Shown piece after piece: positions 8,359 through 17,563 of a stretch of DNA of 64,000 nt. Within the stretch, counting starts at the first letter, position 1. Each line of letters begins with the position of its first letter. The translations under genes were made by a program, and so were the position numbers. This DNA is from JACQAP01 sp035275265 (GTDB lineage: Bacteria; Pseudomonadota; Gammaproteobacteria; Burkholderiales; JACQAP01): positions 1 through 64,000 of the forward strand of contig DATENC010000021.1 of the NCBI GenBank assembly GCA_035275265.1, read 5' to 3'. The notes beneath the pieces were generated by a model that was not told the origin of the DNA, did no database searches, and saw only the letters and a program-made list of their open reading frames with translations.

Positions 8359-9713
8359 AGGACCATCTCCCGATCGCATGTGATGTCTTGGTGTGATGAA
8401 GCGGGCGGCACCCCACCCTCTCGCCGTAGCCACACGCCACGCCAGAACAACGGCTCGTGTTGTGCATTGAACTGTTGTCGCTCACCTGAGAAGTGTACGT
8501 CGCGCAGAATATAGGCGGGCGTCTTCATTGTTCGCATTTCTCCGGTGACGATATCGATGAGCTTCCTGATTTCTGTCTGGATGCAATATCGACGACCACA
8601 GTGTTTCAACATGTCGAGCTCGAATCCCATCCCTCTGTGCACGAACTGATCGTTCAGCGTCGCCCGAATTTCGCCGGATGGCCTGACGACGACCTGGTCG
8701 CCCGGCTCCAACCGAATCTCTTCACGTCTTCCACCATCTGGTGTCGTCGCTTCAAACTCGGGGAAGCCGACTCCATGACGCAGACGCTGAAGCTCATTGA
8801 AAAGATGCGTCAACCACCCGACGGCGAACGCGGCGGGCGCCACATTGCCGGCGATCAGCGGGCGCAGAAAATTTATCACGCTCCAATTCCCTATTGGCCG
8901 CGACGCCGCGTTTAGCTGCGTCAACTGACAGGCATAGCGAGGCGCCTGGGTGCCGAACCGCAGCACGGCGGTGTCCTTCATCGTATCGGAAGGATCGGAC
9001 GATGCCGGCGCGCCTGCGGTATCGTCCGCTCGCTCGACTCTTCGCAGCCAGGCGGACTTCCAAATCGTATGACACGCGGCCTCACAACCTCCGTGTTTCG
9101 AACCATCGCACACCGCCTCGACCAACAATACGCCGTCATCCATGTGCCGCATGCGGCGAGTCTTCCTGTAGTCGAACAGTCGATGCACGCACCGGAATAC
9201 ATACGCGCGCTGGCCGCACATCGTGAGCATCTCCGGCATGAAAGGCAATTGGTCAAGGCATCCCCGTTCATCGAGCGTGGCGCGTATTTCGGTCCATGCT
9301 TTGACCTCAACCAGGTCCCCGACGACAAAGTCATGCCCCAGCAGGCGTTGCGCCAACCAGCGACGCACGCGAGATGTGCGCGCGACCCCGCCTGCTTTGA
9401 TTGCGGCGGCCTCACGGGACTGGTTGAGCTCGAGAAAGAGATCTCGCTCGCCAAGCGCACCACGCTTGTACCGGGCGAGCACCACCGCGCTTGCACACGC
9501 CAGAGTGGCAGCGCCCAGCGCAATAAGTACAGTCAGTGCGGCCAGGAGAGGACCCAGAGCGTTCGGAAGCCAGTACAGGCCGAAGAACGCAAGCAGCAGC
9601 GCCAGCAGAACGAGCACCAGGCACGCGACCGTTGTCTTTACGTAACTCTTGTGTACGAGTCCGGAAGAAAAGCTCACGATGTCAGCGCGTAGGCAAATCG
9701 GGCGAGCAAACAA
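8355..9713 (-). CDS. Membrane-anchored protein with duplicated Cys-rich domain, function unknown
   Basis: Up to 452 residues. The start is uncertain: TTG 9713 or GTG 9677. Two hydrophobic segments at about 28-75 anchor it. Two homologous soluble domains follow at about 132-227 and 338-432, both opening GDxVxV...EIRATL, continuing with a CG(Q/R)R motif and MRxM, and closing with W(K/R)...WLRR. Domain 1 has a full Cys/His set (CLDQLPFMPEM, MCGQR, CDGSKHGGCEAAC), while domain 2 has lost CDGxxHGGCxxxC. I recall this Cys/His motif set from conserved hypothetical proteins of actinobacteria and cyanobacteria but know no function for it. Metal or Fe-S binding is an inference. It is translationally coupled to the FkbM gene downstream. 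Confidence 0.6.
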   Translation of the reverse strand: MFARPICLRADIVSFSSGLVHKSYVKTTVACLVLVLLALLLAFFGLYWLPNALGPLLAALTVLIALGAATLACASAVVLARYKRGALGERDLFLELNQSREAAAIKAGGVARTSRVRRWLAQRLLGHDFVVGDLVEVKAWTEIRATLDERGCLDQLPFMPEMLTMCGQRAYVFRCVHRLFDYRKTRRMRHMDDGVLLVEAVCDGSKHGGCEAACHTIWKSAWLRRVERADDTAGAPASSDPSDTMKDTAVLRFGTQAPRYACQLTQLNAASRPIGNWSVINFLRPLIAGNVAPAAFAVGWLTHLFNELQRLRHGVGFPEFEATTPDGGRREEIRLEPGDQVVVRPSGEIRATLNDQFVHRGMGFELDMLKHCGRRYCIQTEIRKLIDIVTGEMRTMKTPAYILRDVHFSGERQQFNAQHEPLFWRGVWLRREGGVPPASSHQDITCDREMVL

Positions 9714-9767
9714 TGGCGAGTCGTCAAGATCGTTCGCGCTCCCATCAACCCGCTTGCATGACCCGCT

Positions 9768-10688
9768 TCAGGCAAGAAAACGTCGAAAAGAGGCGAACAA
9801 AAGTCTCGCCGAGTACAGCACGAATGCCGCGCCGCCCGGAGACCGCAATGACTCGGCGTGAAGGTGCCACGCATCGCGCATTGTGCCTTGGCGTGCACAT
9901 TCCCATGAACCGTTGTGGCACATGATCCCGTAACGACGCCGCACAGCGGCGTCGTAGCGCGTTCCAGAGTAGCTCTTCGATAATCTGCGCCACACTTCCG
10001 GAGCGGCGAGATTGTGCTCAGCAAGCTTCGACAATGAATTTGGCGTATCTTCGTAGTAGCGATACGTCGGTTCATCGAGGAACGCGACTTGATGGTGCCT
10101 GGCCAGTTCGAGCGCCGTCAAGGTCCACTCCATATGTCGAAGCTCCGCGTCGAATGCCGAAAGATCGATGTTTTTCCTGCGCAGCGTAAGCGAGCATGCG
10201 CCCCAACCCACGTGCATCATCGTCTCTACAAAATCCGTCCAGCGTGCCTCGGGCGGAGGAAATATCTTTGTCACCGTCGAACCATTCACACGCAGTCCGT
10301 CGGTGACAAGTACATCGATTTCGGGATGCTCGCGGAACTGAGCGATCTTCCGCCCGAGTGTGTCCGGCATCAGCTCGTCATCGTCGTCGAGGAACGCGAG
10401 AAACTCGCTCTCGGCCATTTCCGCACCGACGCGCCGAGCCAGCGGATGCGAGCCGGATCGCAATCGGATCACACGAATATCCGACCTGGTCGCGAGCCAA
10501 GCAAGCACGCTCGAACTGACGCGAGCTCCGTTTGCAACGACGATGATTGAATAGTCGTAGTCCCCCGCCATCCTGCGTACAGACTCACAGGCGCGCTTCA
10601 ACAACTCGCTTCTGGCGTCATCGCAGACTGACGCAATGACCACGGTAAACACCGGTCCGGCGCTGCTCAATGTGGAGGACACCTCCAA
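9768..10688 (-). CDS. Glycosyltransferase family 2
   Basis: Up to 306 residues with a GT-A fold start (FTVVIASV) and an extended acidic metal/nucleotide-sugar motif FLDDDDELMPD around residue 115. The start is unclear: the longest frame begins with TTG 10688, but GGAGG at 10686-10682 sits well for TTG 10670. The gene lies 5 nt downstream of another GT2 gene, so the two are co-transcribed. It presumably adds one residue of the repeat unit. Donor and acceptor cannot be told from sequence. Confidence 0.8.
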   Translation of the reverse strand: MEVSSTLSSAGPVFTVVIASVCDDARSELLKRACESVRRMAGDYDYSIIVVANGARVSSSVLAWLATRSDIRVIRLRSGSHPLARRVGAEMAESEFLAFLDDDDELMPDTLGRKIAQFREHPEIDVLVTDGLRVNGSTVTKIFPPPEARWTDFVETMMHVGWGACSLTLRRKNIDLSAFDAELRHMEWTLTALELARHHQVAFLDEPTYRYYEDTPNSLSKLAEHNLAAPEVWRRLSKSYSGTRYDAAVRRRYGIMCHNGSWECARQGTMRDAWHLHAESLRSPGGAAFVLYSARLLFASFRRFLA

Positions 10689-10693
10689 AGTCG

Positions 10694-11599
10694 CTAAAAC
10701 GTGTACTCGTCGGATAGGCCGAGCGTACGTCGCGCTGCCTGAGTGACATCACGCACCAACGCGGCTCGTTGCCACGACGTGTAGCGCGCGAGAAACATGC
10801 CTATTCGCAACCGATCCCGCGTGGACATCGGGCTGGCAATTAAGGCTCTCGCGCGCTCATACGCCCAAGTCCAATGCGGGAAATTCATGCCTGCCTTGGA
10901 ATTTGGTTCTACCCACTTCCTCATTTCTTTCACGGTCTTTACACGCGATATCGAACCCGGGTGAAATCGCCTGAGAAGGCCCGGCCCTGACGGCTGAATC
11001 AGCTGGCCCCGGAGCGCCAGTTCCCAAACAAAGACCGGATCCCAACCGATATAGTCAGGACCCGTCCGCATGAGCCGCAGTGTCGACGCGCGAAGCAAGC
11101 CGTAGGCAATAACATGCTGATAGTTGGCCACCAAGACCTGACGCGCGCGCTCAAACACGTTGGGGGATTGCAGATCAAGCGTCGTGGCCATTGACCCGAT
11201 GATCTTGCCGTTGTCGTCGATGTTCTTTGTGCCAGGCACGACAGCTTCGACTTCGGGTCGACTGTTCAAGACCTCTACCATTACCTGCAGCAGCCCGGAC
11301 TCCATGAGGTCATCGGCCCCTGCCCAACGAAAATACTGGTTCGGACTATCGATCGCATCCAATACCCGTCGATGGTTCCAAAGTATTCCTCGATTCTCGG
11401 GCGATCGCAGGTATTTTAACCGCTTGTCCTTGCTCGCGTAATCGGCGCAGATCTCGGGCGTCGCATCCGTCGAACCATTATCCGAAATCACCAGATGGAA
11501 ATCGCCGAACGATTGTGACAGATGACTTTCGATCGCGGCGCCGAGATACTTCTGGCCGTTATACACTGGAAGGCCAATGATGACTTTGGGTTCACTCAT
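10694..11599 (-). CDS. Glycosyltransferase family 2
   Basis: A 301-residue cytoplasmic GT-A enzyme. It opens with KVIIGLPVYNGQKYLGAAI and has SDNGSTDATPEI at about 40-51 and the acidic motif WAGADDLM near residue 95, as in typical GT2 family members that use UDP- or dTDP-sugars. It starts at ATG 11599. The next minus-strand gene follows after about 5 nt, so the pair is an operon. It likely extends the lipid-linked oligosaccharide. Confidence 0.85.
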   Translation of the reverse strand: MSEPKVIIGLPVYNGQKYLGAAIESHLSQSFGDFHLVISDNGSTDATPEICADYASKDKRLKYLRSPENRGILWNHRRVLDAIDSPNQYFRWAGADDLMESGLLQVMVEVLNSRPEVEAVVPGTKNIDDNGKIIGSMATTLDLQSPNVFERARQVLVANYQHVIAYGLLRASTLRLMRTGPDYIGWDPVFVWELALRGQLIQPSGPGLLRRFHPGSISRVKTVKEMRKWVEPNSKAGMNFPHWTWAYERARALIASPMSTRDRLRIGMFLARYTSWQRAALVRDVTQAARRTLGLSDEYTF

Positions 11600-11755
11600 T
11601 CAGCCGTTCTCCCCAACACTGAAGGCGCAGAAGGCGCGGACCCACCGCGCGCTCTTTCGCACACTGTTTTGCCGGTCAATGACGTGACTCCGGCTGACTG
11701 CAGATAGTCGGCCGGCGCTTGTTGATCTCACTTGGGTCGATCATCGAATCCATCC

Positions 11756-12409
11756 CTAGAAAACCAGTTTTCGTGCGTGGAACGCTTCTGCGAAGCCGCT
11801 CTGCGAACGAGACTCGAGTCCACGAAGCCGCATCAGCCCCAGGAACGTATCGGCGGCGAACCAATCCTTGCTGCGTTGTGACGAAAAGCAGCGGTTTAGA
11901 TGGCCGACCTTGCGACGTGCTACGGAACTCGAGATCGGCACGTATACATTCGGGGTCACCAGGTCACCCTCATACTTGGGAATCTCGTACTCAAGCACAA
12001 GATGATTGCGCCAGGTATTCCAGGTGAGTTCGGCGGCCAAGCGATGATCCTGATGTCGATCTTGCAGCCAGTGCGTGACAACAATATCCGGATCGACCTC
12101 TTTCTTCAAATTTTCAAAAAAGTTCTTCACATCGACGTACTGGGATTGCATGAAACAGTCGCGAAAGTTTGCGATGAAGACCTTGGATGCAGCCGCGCGC
12201 GCAAGCAATGCACGCGCACTGCGACGCGCCTCTGCGGCTCTCATCCCCTCGGCGCTGAGGACAACCCACGTCACATCGACCGCTGGCATACTCGCCAGCC
12301 AGGTCAAGACGGTTCCTCCGCAACCAATCTCGAGATCGTCGCTATGCGCGCCGATGCAAAGCAGCCGCAGCGCTTTGCCCCTGCGCACTTCAGGTATTAA
12401 GCGGAGCAT
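11756..12409 (-). CDS. PIG-L family deacetylase
   Basis: A 217-residue protein with the PIG-L/LmbE motif set: CIGAHSDDLEIGCGG (zinc ligands His and Asp of AHxDD) near residues 18-32, and QDRHQDHR around residue 115 that supplies the third zinc ligand. Family members remove N-acetyl groups from GlcNAc-type sugars or related glycoconjugates. It lies 81 bp downstream of rfbG, and the target could be an N-acetylated amino sugar of the same glycan. Some homologues in sugar clusters act on acylated sugar nucleotides, so the substrate stays open. Confidence 0.82.
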   Translation of the reverse strand: MLRLIPEVRRGKALRLLCIGAHSDDLEIGCGGTVLTWLASMPAVDVTWVVLSAEGMRAAEARRSARALLARAAASKVFIANFRDCFMQSQYVDVKNFFENLKKEVDPDIVVTHWLQDRHQDHRLAAELTWNTWRNHLVLEYEIPKYEGDLVTPNVYVPISSSVARRKVGHLNRCFSSQRSKDWFAADTFLGLMRLRGLESRSQSGFAEAFHARKLVF

Positions 12410-12490
12410 GCGTCGAATTCATGCATTAAGTGCGTCGAGGTTTCATACATCGTCAAGGCGCAAGGGATTTCGACGGAAATCGCATTGGAA

Positions 12491-13570
12491 TCACCGACCC
12501 GGGGTCTTCTCTTCAAAATTTTCGATCTGTTCGAAGCAAAGCGCCTTGGCTGCAGCGCCCTGGAAGTACCGTCCGTACCAGTCGACGATCCAATCCAGAG
12601 CCTCGGTCACGACCAAGCGTGGCTTCCAGCCCAACTGCTGGATAGTTTTACTGGTATCCAGGCGCAGGGTCGCGGCTTCGTGGGGATGGGAGCCGGGATC
12701 CTGTACCCAACTCGCCTTGCCGGGCCATTTATTCACAAGCCATTCGACCAGTTCCTGTACTGCCAGCGTGTCTTCCTGGCGCGGCCCGAAATTCCAGGGA
12801 CCGCTGTACTTCCGACCATCGAGAAACAGTCGCTCCGCAAGGGTCATATAGCCTCCCAGGCAATCCAGGACGAATTGCCAGGGGCGTACCGCCTGCGGGT
12901 TGCGCAGCACGACAGGCCGAGCTTCGTGAAAAGCATTCATGGTGTCAGGAACGAGTTGATCCTGGGTCCAGTCTCCGCCTCCAATGACGTTGCCCGCACG
13001 CGCCGTGGCAATCGATTTGTCCGGAGTCTTGCCCGCCGCGGCTGAGAAAAACGAGTCCACGAACGCTTGGGTGACCAGTTCCGAGCAGGCTTTGCTGTTG
13101 GAGTAAGGGTCGTACCCTCCGAGACGATCCGTCTCCCGGTATCCCCAAATCCACTCCTTGTTCTCATAGCTCTTGTCGCTGGTGATATTGACAATCGCGA
13201 CCCGCCCCGGAAGGTGCCGCATGGCCTCGAGCAGGTTCACGGTACCCATCACGTTCGTCGAGTAAGTGTCGATCGGATCCTGATACGACAACCTTACTAC
13301 CGACTGCGCCGCCATGTGGAAAACGATTTCCGGCCGATGCTTCTCGAGACTTTCCCGTAGTCGAGGGTAATCCCGAACGTCACCGACAATGGACACCATA
13401 CCCGATGTCACGTCGGCAGCCTCGTACAAGCTTGGGGTCGTAGGCGCAGGTAACGAGTAACCGACCACCTGTGCCGATAGCCGCTGCAGCCACAAAGAAA
13501 GCCAGCTTCCCTTGAAGCCCGTGTGACCCGTAATAAATACCTTGCGGCCGTTCCAGAATTGCGAATTCAT
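12491..13570 (-). CDS. rfbG: CDP-glucose 4,6-dehydratase
   Basis: A 359-residue short-chain dehydrogenase/reductase of the extended type. The NAD site is KVFITGHTGFKGSWLSLWL near the N-terminus. The catalytic set is NITSDK, with YDPYSNSKAC supplying Tyr and Lys. The tail contains the sugar-nucleotide-binding RPWQFVLDCLGGY motif typical of RfbG. It converts CDP-D-glucose to CDP-4-keto-6-deoxy-D-glucose, and its partner rfbF lies 36 bp upstream in the same run. The usual next enzyme for 3,6-dideoxyhexoses (RfbH) is absent; an epimerase-type cupin and an SAF-domain oxidoreductase are present instead. Confidence 0.93.
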   Translation of the reverse strand: MNSQFWNGRKVFITGHTGFKGSWLSLWLQRLSAQVVGYSLPAPTTPSLYEAADVTSGMVSIVGDVRDYPRLRESLEKHRPEIVFHMAAQSVVRLSYQDPIDTYSTNVMGTVNLLEAMRHLPGRVAIVNITSDKSYENKEWIWGYRETDRLGGYDPYSNSKACSELVTQAFVDSFFSAAAGKTPDKSIATARAGNVIGGGDWTQDQLVPDTMNAFHEARPVVLRNPQAVRPWQFVLDCLGGYMTLAERLFLDGRKYSGPWNFGPRQEDTLAVQELVEWLVNKWPGKASWVQDPGSHPHEAATLRLDTSKTIQQLGWKPRLVVTEALDWIVDWYGRYFQGAAAKALCFEQIENFEEKTPGR

Positions 13571-13606
13571 GGAAGGCGTCCCTGGTTACTTGACGCCGGC
13601 AACTTC

Positions 13607-14407
13607 TTATCCGCCCACGATAGTGCCACGGGATTGTTCCCACACCTTCCAGGGAGTGTTACCTTTTCCGTTCATGCGATCGAACGTGATCTTGTCCTTC
13701 AGGGTATCCATGGCGGCCCAGAACCCGTGGTGTTTATATGAATACAACTGTTCTTTTTCGATGAGGCGCTGGAAGGGCTCTTCCACCAATTCCTCGCCAG
13801 TCTTGATGTAATCGAATATGTCGCGCCTGAACCGGAAGAATCCACCGTTGAGCCAAAACCCCGAATCCCGCATGGAACCAATGCGACTCACAATACCATC
13901 GTCGCGTGCAGTCACAGCGTGGAAAGACTGCCACGTCCTAACCGCCACGAAACCGGCAACGACATTTTTCTCTTCGCATGCCTTGGTGTATTCCGGAAGC
14001 GACAAGTCCGTCAAGGCGTCGCTGTAGTTCGCGAAAAAAAATTCCTCACCCTTGAGATGTTTTCGGACCGAGAGCAATCGCTCGCCAATATTCGAGTGCA
14101 GGCCGGTTTCAACGAAAGTGATCCGCCAATCCTGAACGTCGCTCTCGATTGGCTCGATGGTTCTACATCCGTTTGAAAGAATGAAATCGTTCGACATCCA
14201 TTCGGCATAGTTTACAAAGTATTCCTTGATCAGGTCGCCACGGTAACCGAGGCACAGAATGAAATCCTTGTGTCCGAAATGCGCGTAATACCTCATGAGG
14301 TACCAGATGATGGGTCTATAACCGATGCTCACCAGGGGCTTCGGGATGGTATCCGAGTGCTCGCGCAGCCTTGTTCCCAGGCCGCCGCAAAATAACACTA
14401 CCTTCAT
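13607..14407 (-). CDS. rfbF: Glucose-1-phosphate cytidylyltransferase
   Basis: A 266-residue nucleotidyltransferase. The signature FCGGLGTRLREHSDTIPKPL at the N-terminus and the acidic motif FANYSDALTDL mark the RfbF family. The enzyme makes CDP-D-glucose from CTP and glucose 1-phosphate. It is directly upstream of rfbG, giving the first two steps of a CDP-deoxysugar pathway. Confidence 0.94.
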   Translation of the reverse strand: MKVVLFCGGLGTRLREHSDTIPKPLVSIGYRPIIWYLMRYYAHFGHKDFILCLGYRGDLIKEYFVNYAEWMSNDFILSNGCRTIEPIESDVQDWRITFVETGLHSNIGERLLSVRKHLKGEEFFFANYSDALTDLSLPEYTKACEEKNVVAGFVAVRTWQSFHAVTARDDGIVSRIGSMRDSGFWLNGGFFRFRRDIFDYIKTGEELVEEPFQRLIEKEQLYSYKHHGFWAAMDTLKDKITFDRMNGKGNTPWKVWEQSRGTIVGG

Positions 14408-14778
14408 CCGCTACCTCACATTCCGATCTGCGAACGAAACGCTCATACCGACTAACCCCATACCCCGAAAATCGGTCGCGCAGGCTCACATCCCGATCGA
14501 CGCCCGACAACCCGGAGAGCGCAACCGAGGCACTGCAGAGCTTCACTCAGCCCGCGGTGATCCCATGCGCTGGAAATTGCATTGGTAGAGTCGTGCCCGG
14601 GTATTAGTGGCATGGGGGATCTGCTCACCGCCGAAAAGAAGCCCCGGTGACCGTGCATAAACCTGAACCTGGCCCGTTCAGCGCCAACCGTGCAACAGCG
14701 CTTCTCGTCGTGTGTCACGTCTCCGCGTTCCCAAGTCCTTGTGAAACTTTCGAAAGAAAAATAACGCAGCCCGGAATC
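14408..14778. other. Intergenic region upstream of rfbF
   Basis: About 370 bp between the FAD-protein gene and rfbF, both on the minus strand. No protein family is recognisable in any frame. The length would allow a separate promoter for the rfbFG segment, but no clear promoter hexamers were identified. Confidence 0.5.
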
Positions 14779-16086
14779 TCACGCGGAGCATCGTGAGAGC
14801 GCCGACTCAGCGGCGCGTTCTCCGCTGACGTAGCTCTCGTCGGTCCACATGTAATCCCAGTCCCCGTATCGCCCGCAATAGTTGATGCCAATATCCTTGA
14901 GATACCCGTGAACAGTCTGCAGGGCTGCCGCGCGTTCGAGATCGAAAATGACGTTGGCGAAACGTACCATCGTCGCATGACGAGACAAAATCGCATCATC
15001 ATCCCGCAGGATGCCAGCGCGGCGCAGATCAGCAATGACTTGCTCAATCAGATCCTCGGGAGACTGGGTAAGGGGACGATACTTGCTCGAAAAATAGACT
15101 TCCGCCTGGATGCTCCCGCAGCCCGGAGGAACGTTGGTCGCGGACAACAGGTGCGGAAAGCTCAAGCGCGCGAAGCAAATGTCCGGGTCGTAAAAGTACG
15201 TGACCTGCGCGTCCGACAGGTCCGGTCGGTTCACACCGACGTTGACCAGAACGCAGGTCGAGCACGCGAGCCGCCGGGAGGCGTCGATGACATCTTGGGG
15301 TGCTTCCGCGATCATCGCGACAAGGTCCGGCAGGGCAATTGACGAAACGAGCGCGTCGTAGCGGGTCTTGGAGCCGTTCGAGAAGCGAAGCTCCCTTTGC
15401 CGGGAATTGATGCCGACCAGTTCATGATTGAGCCGAAGGTCGGCGATTGTCGGGAGACCTCGCAGATATGAAACAAAGCCGCCGTTGGTCGGATAGCGAA
15501 AATTGGTTATGTAGTGGACCTCAGGCGCCCAGGGGGCGAGCGCGCCTTTCAGCATTTCTTCGAGACTCGGGCGATACATGCGGGGGCCGAGCCATTCCGT
15601 GCTCATGTTGTCGGCGGTAGTCAAGTGGTACTTGCGCGTATATTGCATCGGAAAGAGCTCGGCAAATTTCTTTCCGTAACTGGCGATCAGCCAATCTTCG
15701 TAGTTTTCGACTTTTCGCTCGACCGAGTGTTCCTTCACGAAGTCTGCAACGATTTCCACGATAAGATCTTTGGGCAGCCCGTTCAAGTGAAGCTGAACCG
15801 GGTGCGTGAGCCAATGGCCGCGCCAGTAATTGTTGAGCTTGACCTGGACCGCCTCATATTTCCCATCGACGTATTGGGCGAACAAGTTCTGGATTCGGAC
15901 ATCCTTTGTGAACGAGATATGCGGGCCTAGATCAAACAGGAAACCGTTCTTGTCCCGAAATGAAGCCGTATGCCCCCCGTAGTACGCGTTCTTGTCGTAC
16001 ACAACGGGCCGAACATCTTTACCGTGCAGAAAACTGGCGGCCCCGAATCCAGCCATGCCAGTGCCAAGAACAACGATATTTTTCAC
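14779..16086 (-). CDS. FAD-dependent oxidoreductase/mutase-like protein
   Basis: A 435-residue protein with GTG start at 16086. The N-terminal dinucleotide motif is VVLGTGMAGFGAASFL, followed by an acidic residue in VVYDKNAYYGGHTASF; the GGH motif is typical of the UDP-galactopyranose mutase / amine oxidase / protoporphyrinogen oxidase fold. In sugar clusters such proteins are usually annotated as NAD(P)-binding FAD proteins and some isomerise pyranose to furanose. Its place between the SAF-domain oxidoreductase and rfbF suggests a role in converting a sugar nucleotide. The true reaction is not determinable here. Confidence 0.65.
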   Translation of the reverse strand: MKNIVVLGTGMAGFGAASFLHGKDVRPVVYDKNAYYGGHTASFRDKNGFLFDLGPHISFTKDVRIQNLFAQYVDGKYEAVQVKLNNYWRGHWLTHPVQLHLNGLPKDLIVEIVADFVKEHSVERKVENYEDWLIASYGKKFAELFPMQYTRKYHLTTADNMSTEWLGPRMYRPSLEEMLKGALAPWAPEVHYITNFRYPTNGGFVSYLRGLPTIADLRLNHELVGINSRQRELRFSNGSKTRYDALVSSIALPDLVAMIAEAPQDVIDASRRLACSTCVLVNVGVNRPDLSDAQVTYFYDPDICFARLSFPHLLSATNVPPGCGSIQAEVYFSSKYRPLTQSPEDLIEQVIADLRRAGILRDDDAILSRHATMVRFANVIFDLERAAALQTVHGYLKDIGINYCGRYGDWDYMWTDESYVSGERAAESALSRCSA

Positions 16087-16171
16087 CAGACAAACCCTTC
16101 AGTGAGATCGATGGTTATCGATTCAAGATCGCCACCACGGTAGATGATGGCGGCACCGCGTCAACTACAAA

Positions 16172-17548
16172 TTACTCTACGGTGGCTGCGAACTCGGGCG
16201 TCAGGCGTTCCGCGTGGATGTCAGCCCGCCCGGTCACAGGCCAGCGCCTGTGCTGCTCGGACCAGAGCTCATCTCTGAGCCTCGAGGGTGGCAGCTTCAC
16301 ATCGTCAAATGTAACGACCTCGTCCTTGCTCATATTCCGAAGGAGGACGCAGTCGTCCGACATTGCAATCGGAAGGGCATTGCTTGCGCGCGCGGTAGCG
16401 TGATTCTCGATCAATCCGTAGGCGCAGAAACCTCCCACGCCATCGAGGCGCTCGCCAGCCTTCAATTGCCGCTTGGCGACTGTGACGACCTCGCACGACG
16501 GACCGGCAATCGGAGCGACCGTGGGATCAGCGTGAATGACCGCGCGGGCGATGGTGGACGGCAACTGAATGTGCGGCAGGTGAAATGGCGTATAAAACAC
16601 GTAGAAAGGTCCATCACCCAATTTGTAGTAGGCAAGCTGAGTTCTCTTGTACGGGTTCTCCTCATGTACCACGACAAATCCCCCCGTATGGGGCGCTGCG
16701 CCAACGGAATAGTCGACAATTCCTCCGTTCAGCATCGCATCGGCGGGAAGTAACTTCGCGAGGTCACGAACGTAGCCGCATGCAGGGCCGCACATGCCGC
16801 GGCGGGCAACATGGAACCCCGTTGCATTCGCGAGAACGGTCGTCTCCATGGACAACTTAGTAGCGTCGGCGAAGGATGTCACTTTCCTGACATCCTGGTC
16901 GTGCTTCGCGGCAAACTCGCGTTGGGTATCGGGTGTCCGATAGTAATCGACCATGCCTTTGATGTTGCCCGCCGCTACGGGCCGGAGGCCAACAGATTGG
17001 ACATAGCGGAAGAGTGTCATGGCTACGCCTGGTTCATCGCCATCGGTGTGTGTTATGACCACACCCGCCTCGTCCGCTTTGGCCTTCAATATGGGGCCGA
17101 TAAGAGAGTCAAGCTCTGCGTTCACCAGAACGACGGGCTTGGCATGTCCGATTGCATCGAGCACCACGCTCGCACCGAAATCGACGCTGCCCGTAACTTC
17201 GACGATGATGTCGATTGCATTGCATCGCGTCAGCACACTGGAATCGTCGGTAATGACCGGAACCCCTCTGGAGATCCTCGATTCCGCGTCGCTCGCAGTC
17301 CTTGCTACTTCCCATTCCCGAATTCCCGCCTCCTTAAATGCACGCTCGGCGTGCTTTGGAGTCCGATTTGCCATACCGGCAAGACGAATTCCCGGCACCG
17401 GCGTTCCCAACTGCAGCGCGATGGCACGACCCGTAGCACCCGCACCCACCACCCCGACTCGGATGGGGCGCCCTTCGGACTCTCGCCGCTGGAGCATGCT
17501 GTAGACGGAGGTATTGCGCGCAGAGACATCAAACGCATTGGGTTTCAT
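16172..17548 (-). CDS. Homoserine-dehydrogenase-like oxidoreductase with C-terminal SAF domain
   Basis: A 458-residue protein. An NAD(P)-binding Rossmann motif (VGVVGAGATGRAIALQL) lies at about 30-46. The middle part resembles homoserine dehydrogenase-type oxidoreductases (HTDGDEPGVAM, ANATGF), and an SAF-like segment (AKRQLKAGERLDGVGGF) lies near residue 370. Proteins of this build occur in LPS/EPS sugar clusters and in C-branched or deoxysugar metabolism, though their reactions are mostly unassigned. It is followed by the FAD protein, rfbF and rfbG and preceded by the epimerase-type cupin, so it probably reduces or rearranges a keto-sugar intermediate. That role is an inference from context. 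Confidence 0.6.
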   Translation of the reverse strand: MKPNAFDVSARNTSVYSMLQRRESEGRPIRVGVVGAGATGRAIALQLGTPVPGIRLAGMANRTPKHAERAFKEAGIREWEVARTASDAESRISRGVPVITDDSSVLTRCNAIDIIVEVTGSVDFGASVVLDAIGHAKPVVLVNAELDSLIGPILKAKADEAGVVITHTDGDEPGVAMTLFRYVQSVGLRPVAAGNIKGMVDYYRTPDTQREFAAKHDQDVRKVTSFADATKLSMETTVLANATGFHVARRGMCGPACGYVRDLAKLLPADAMLNGGIVDYSVGAAPHTGGFVVVHEENPYKRTQLAYYKLGDGPFYVFYTPFHLPHIQLPSTIARAVIHADPTVAPIAGPSCEVVTVAKRQLKAGERLDGVGGFCAYGLIENHATARASNALPIAMSDDCVLLRNMSKDEVVTFDDVKLPPSRLRDELWSEQHRRWPVTGRADIHAERLTPEFAATVE

Positions 17549-17563
17549 AGAATTTGTCCGTTC

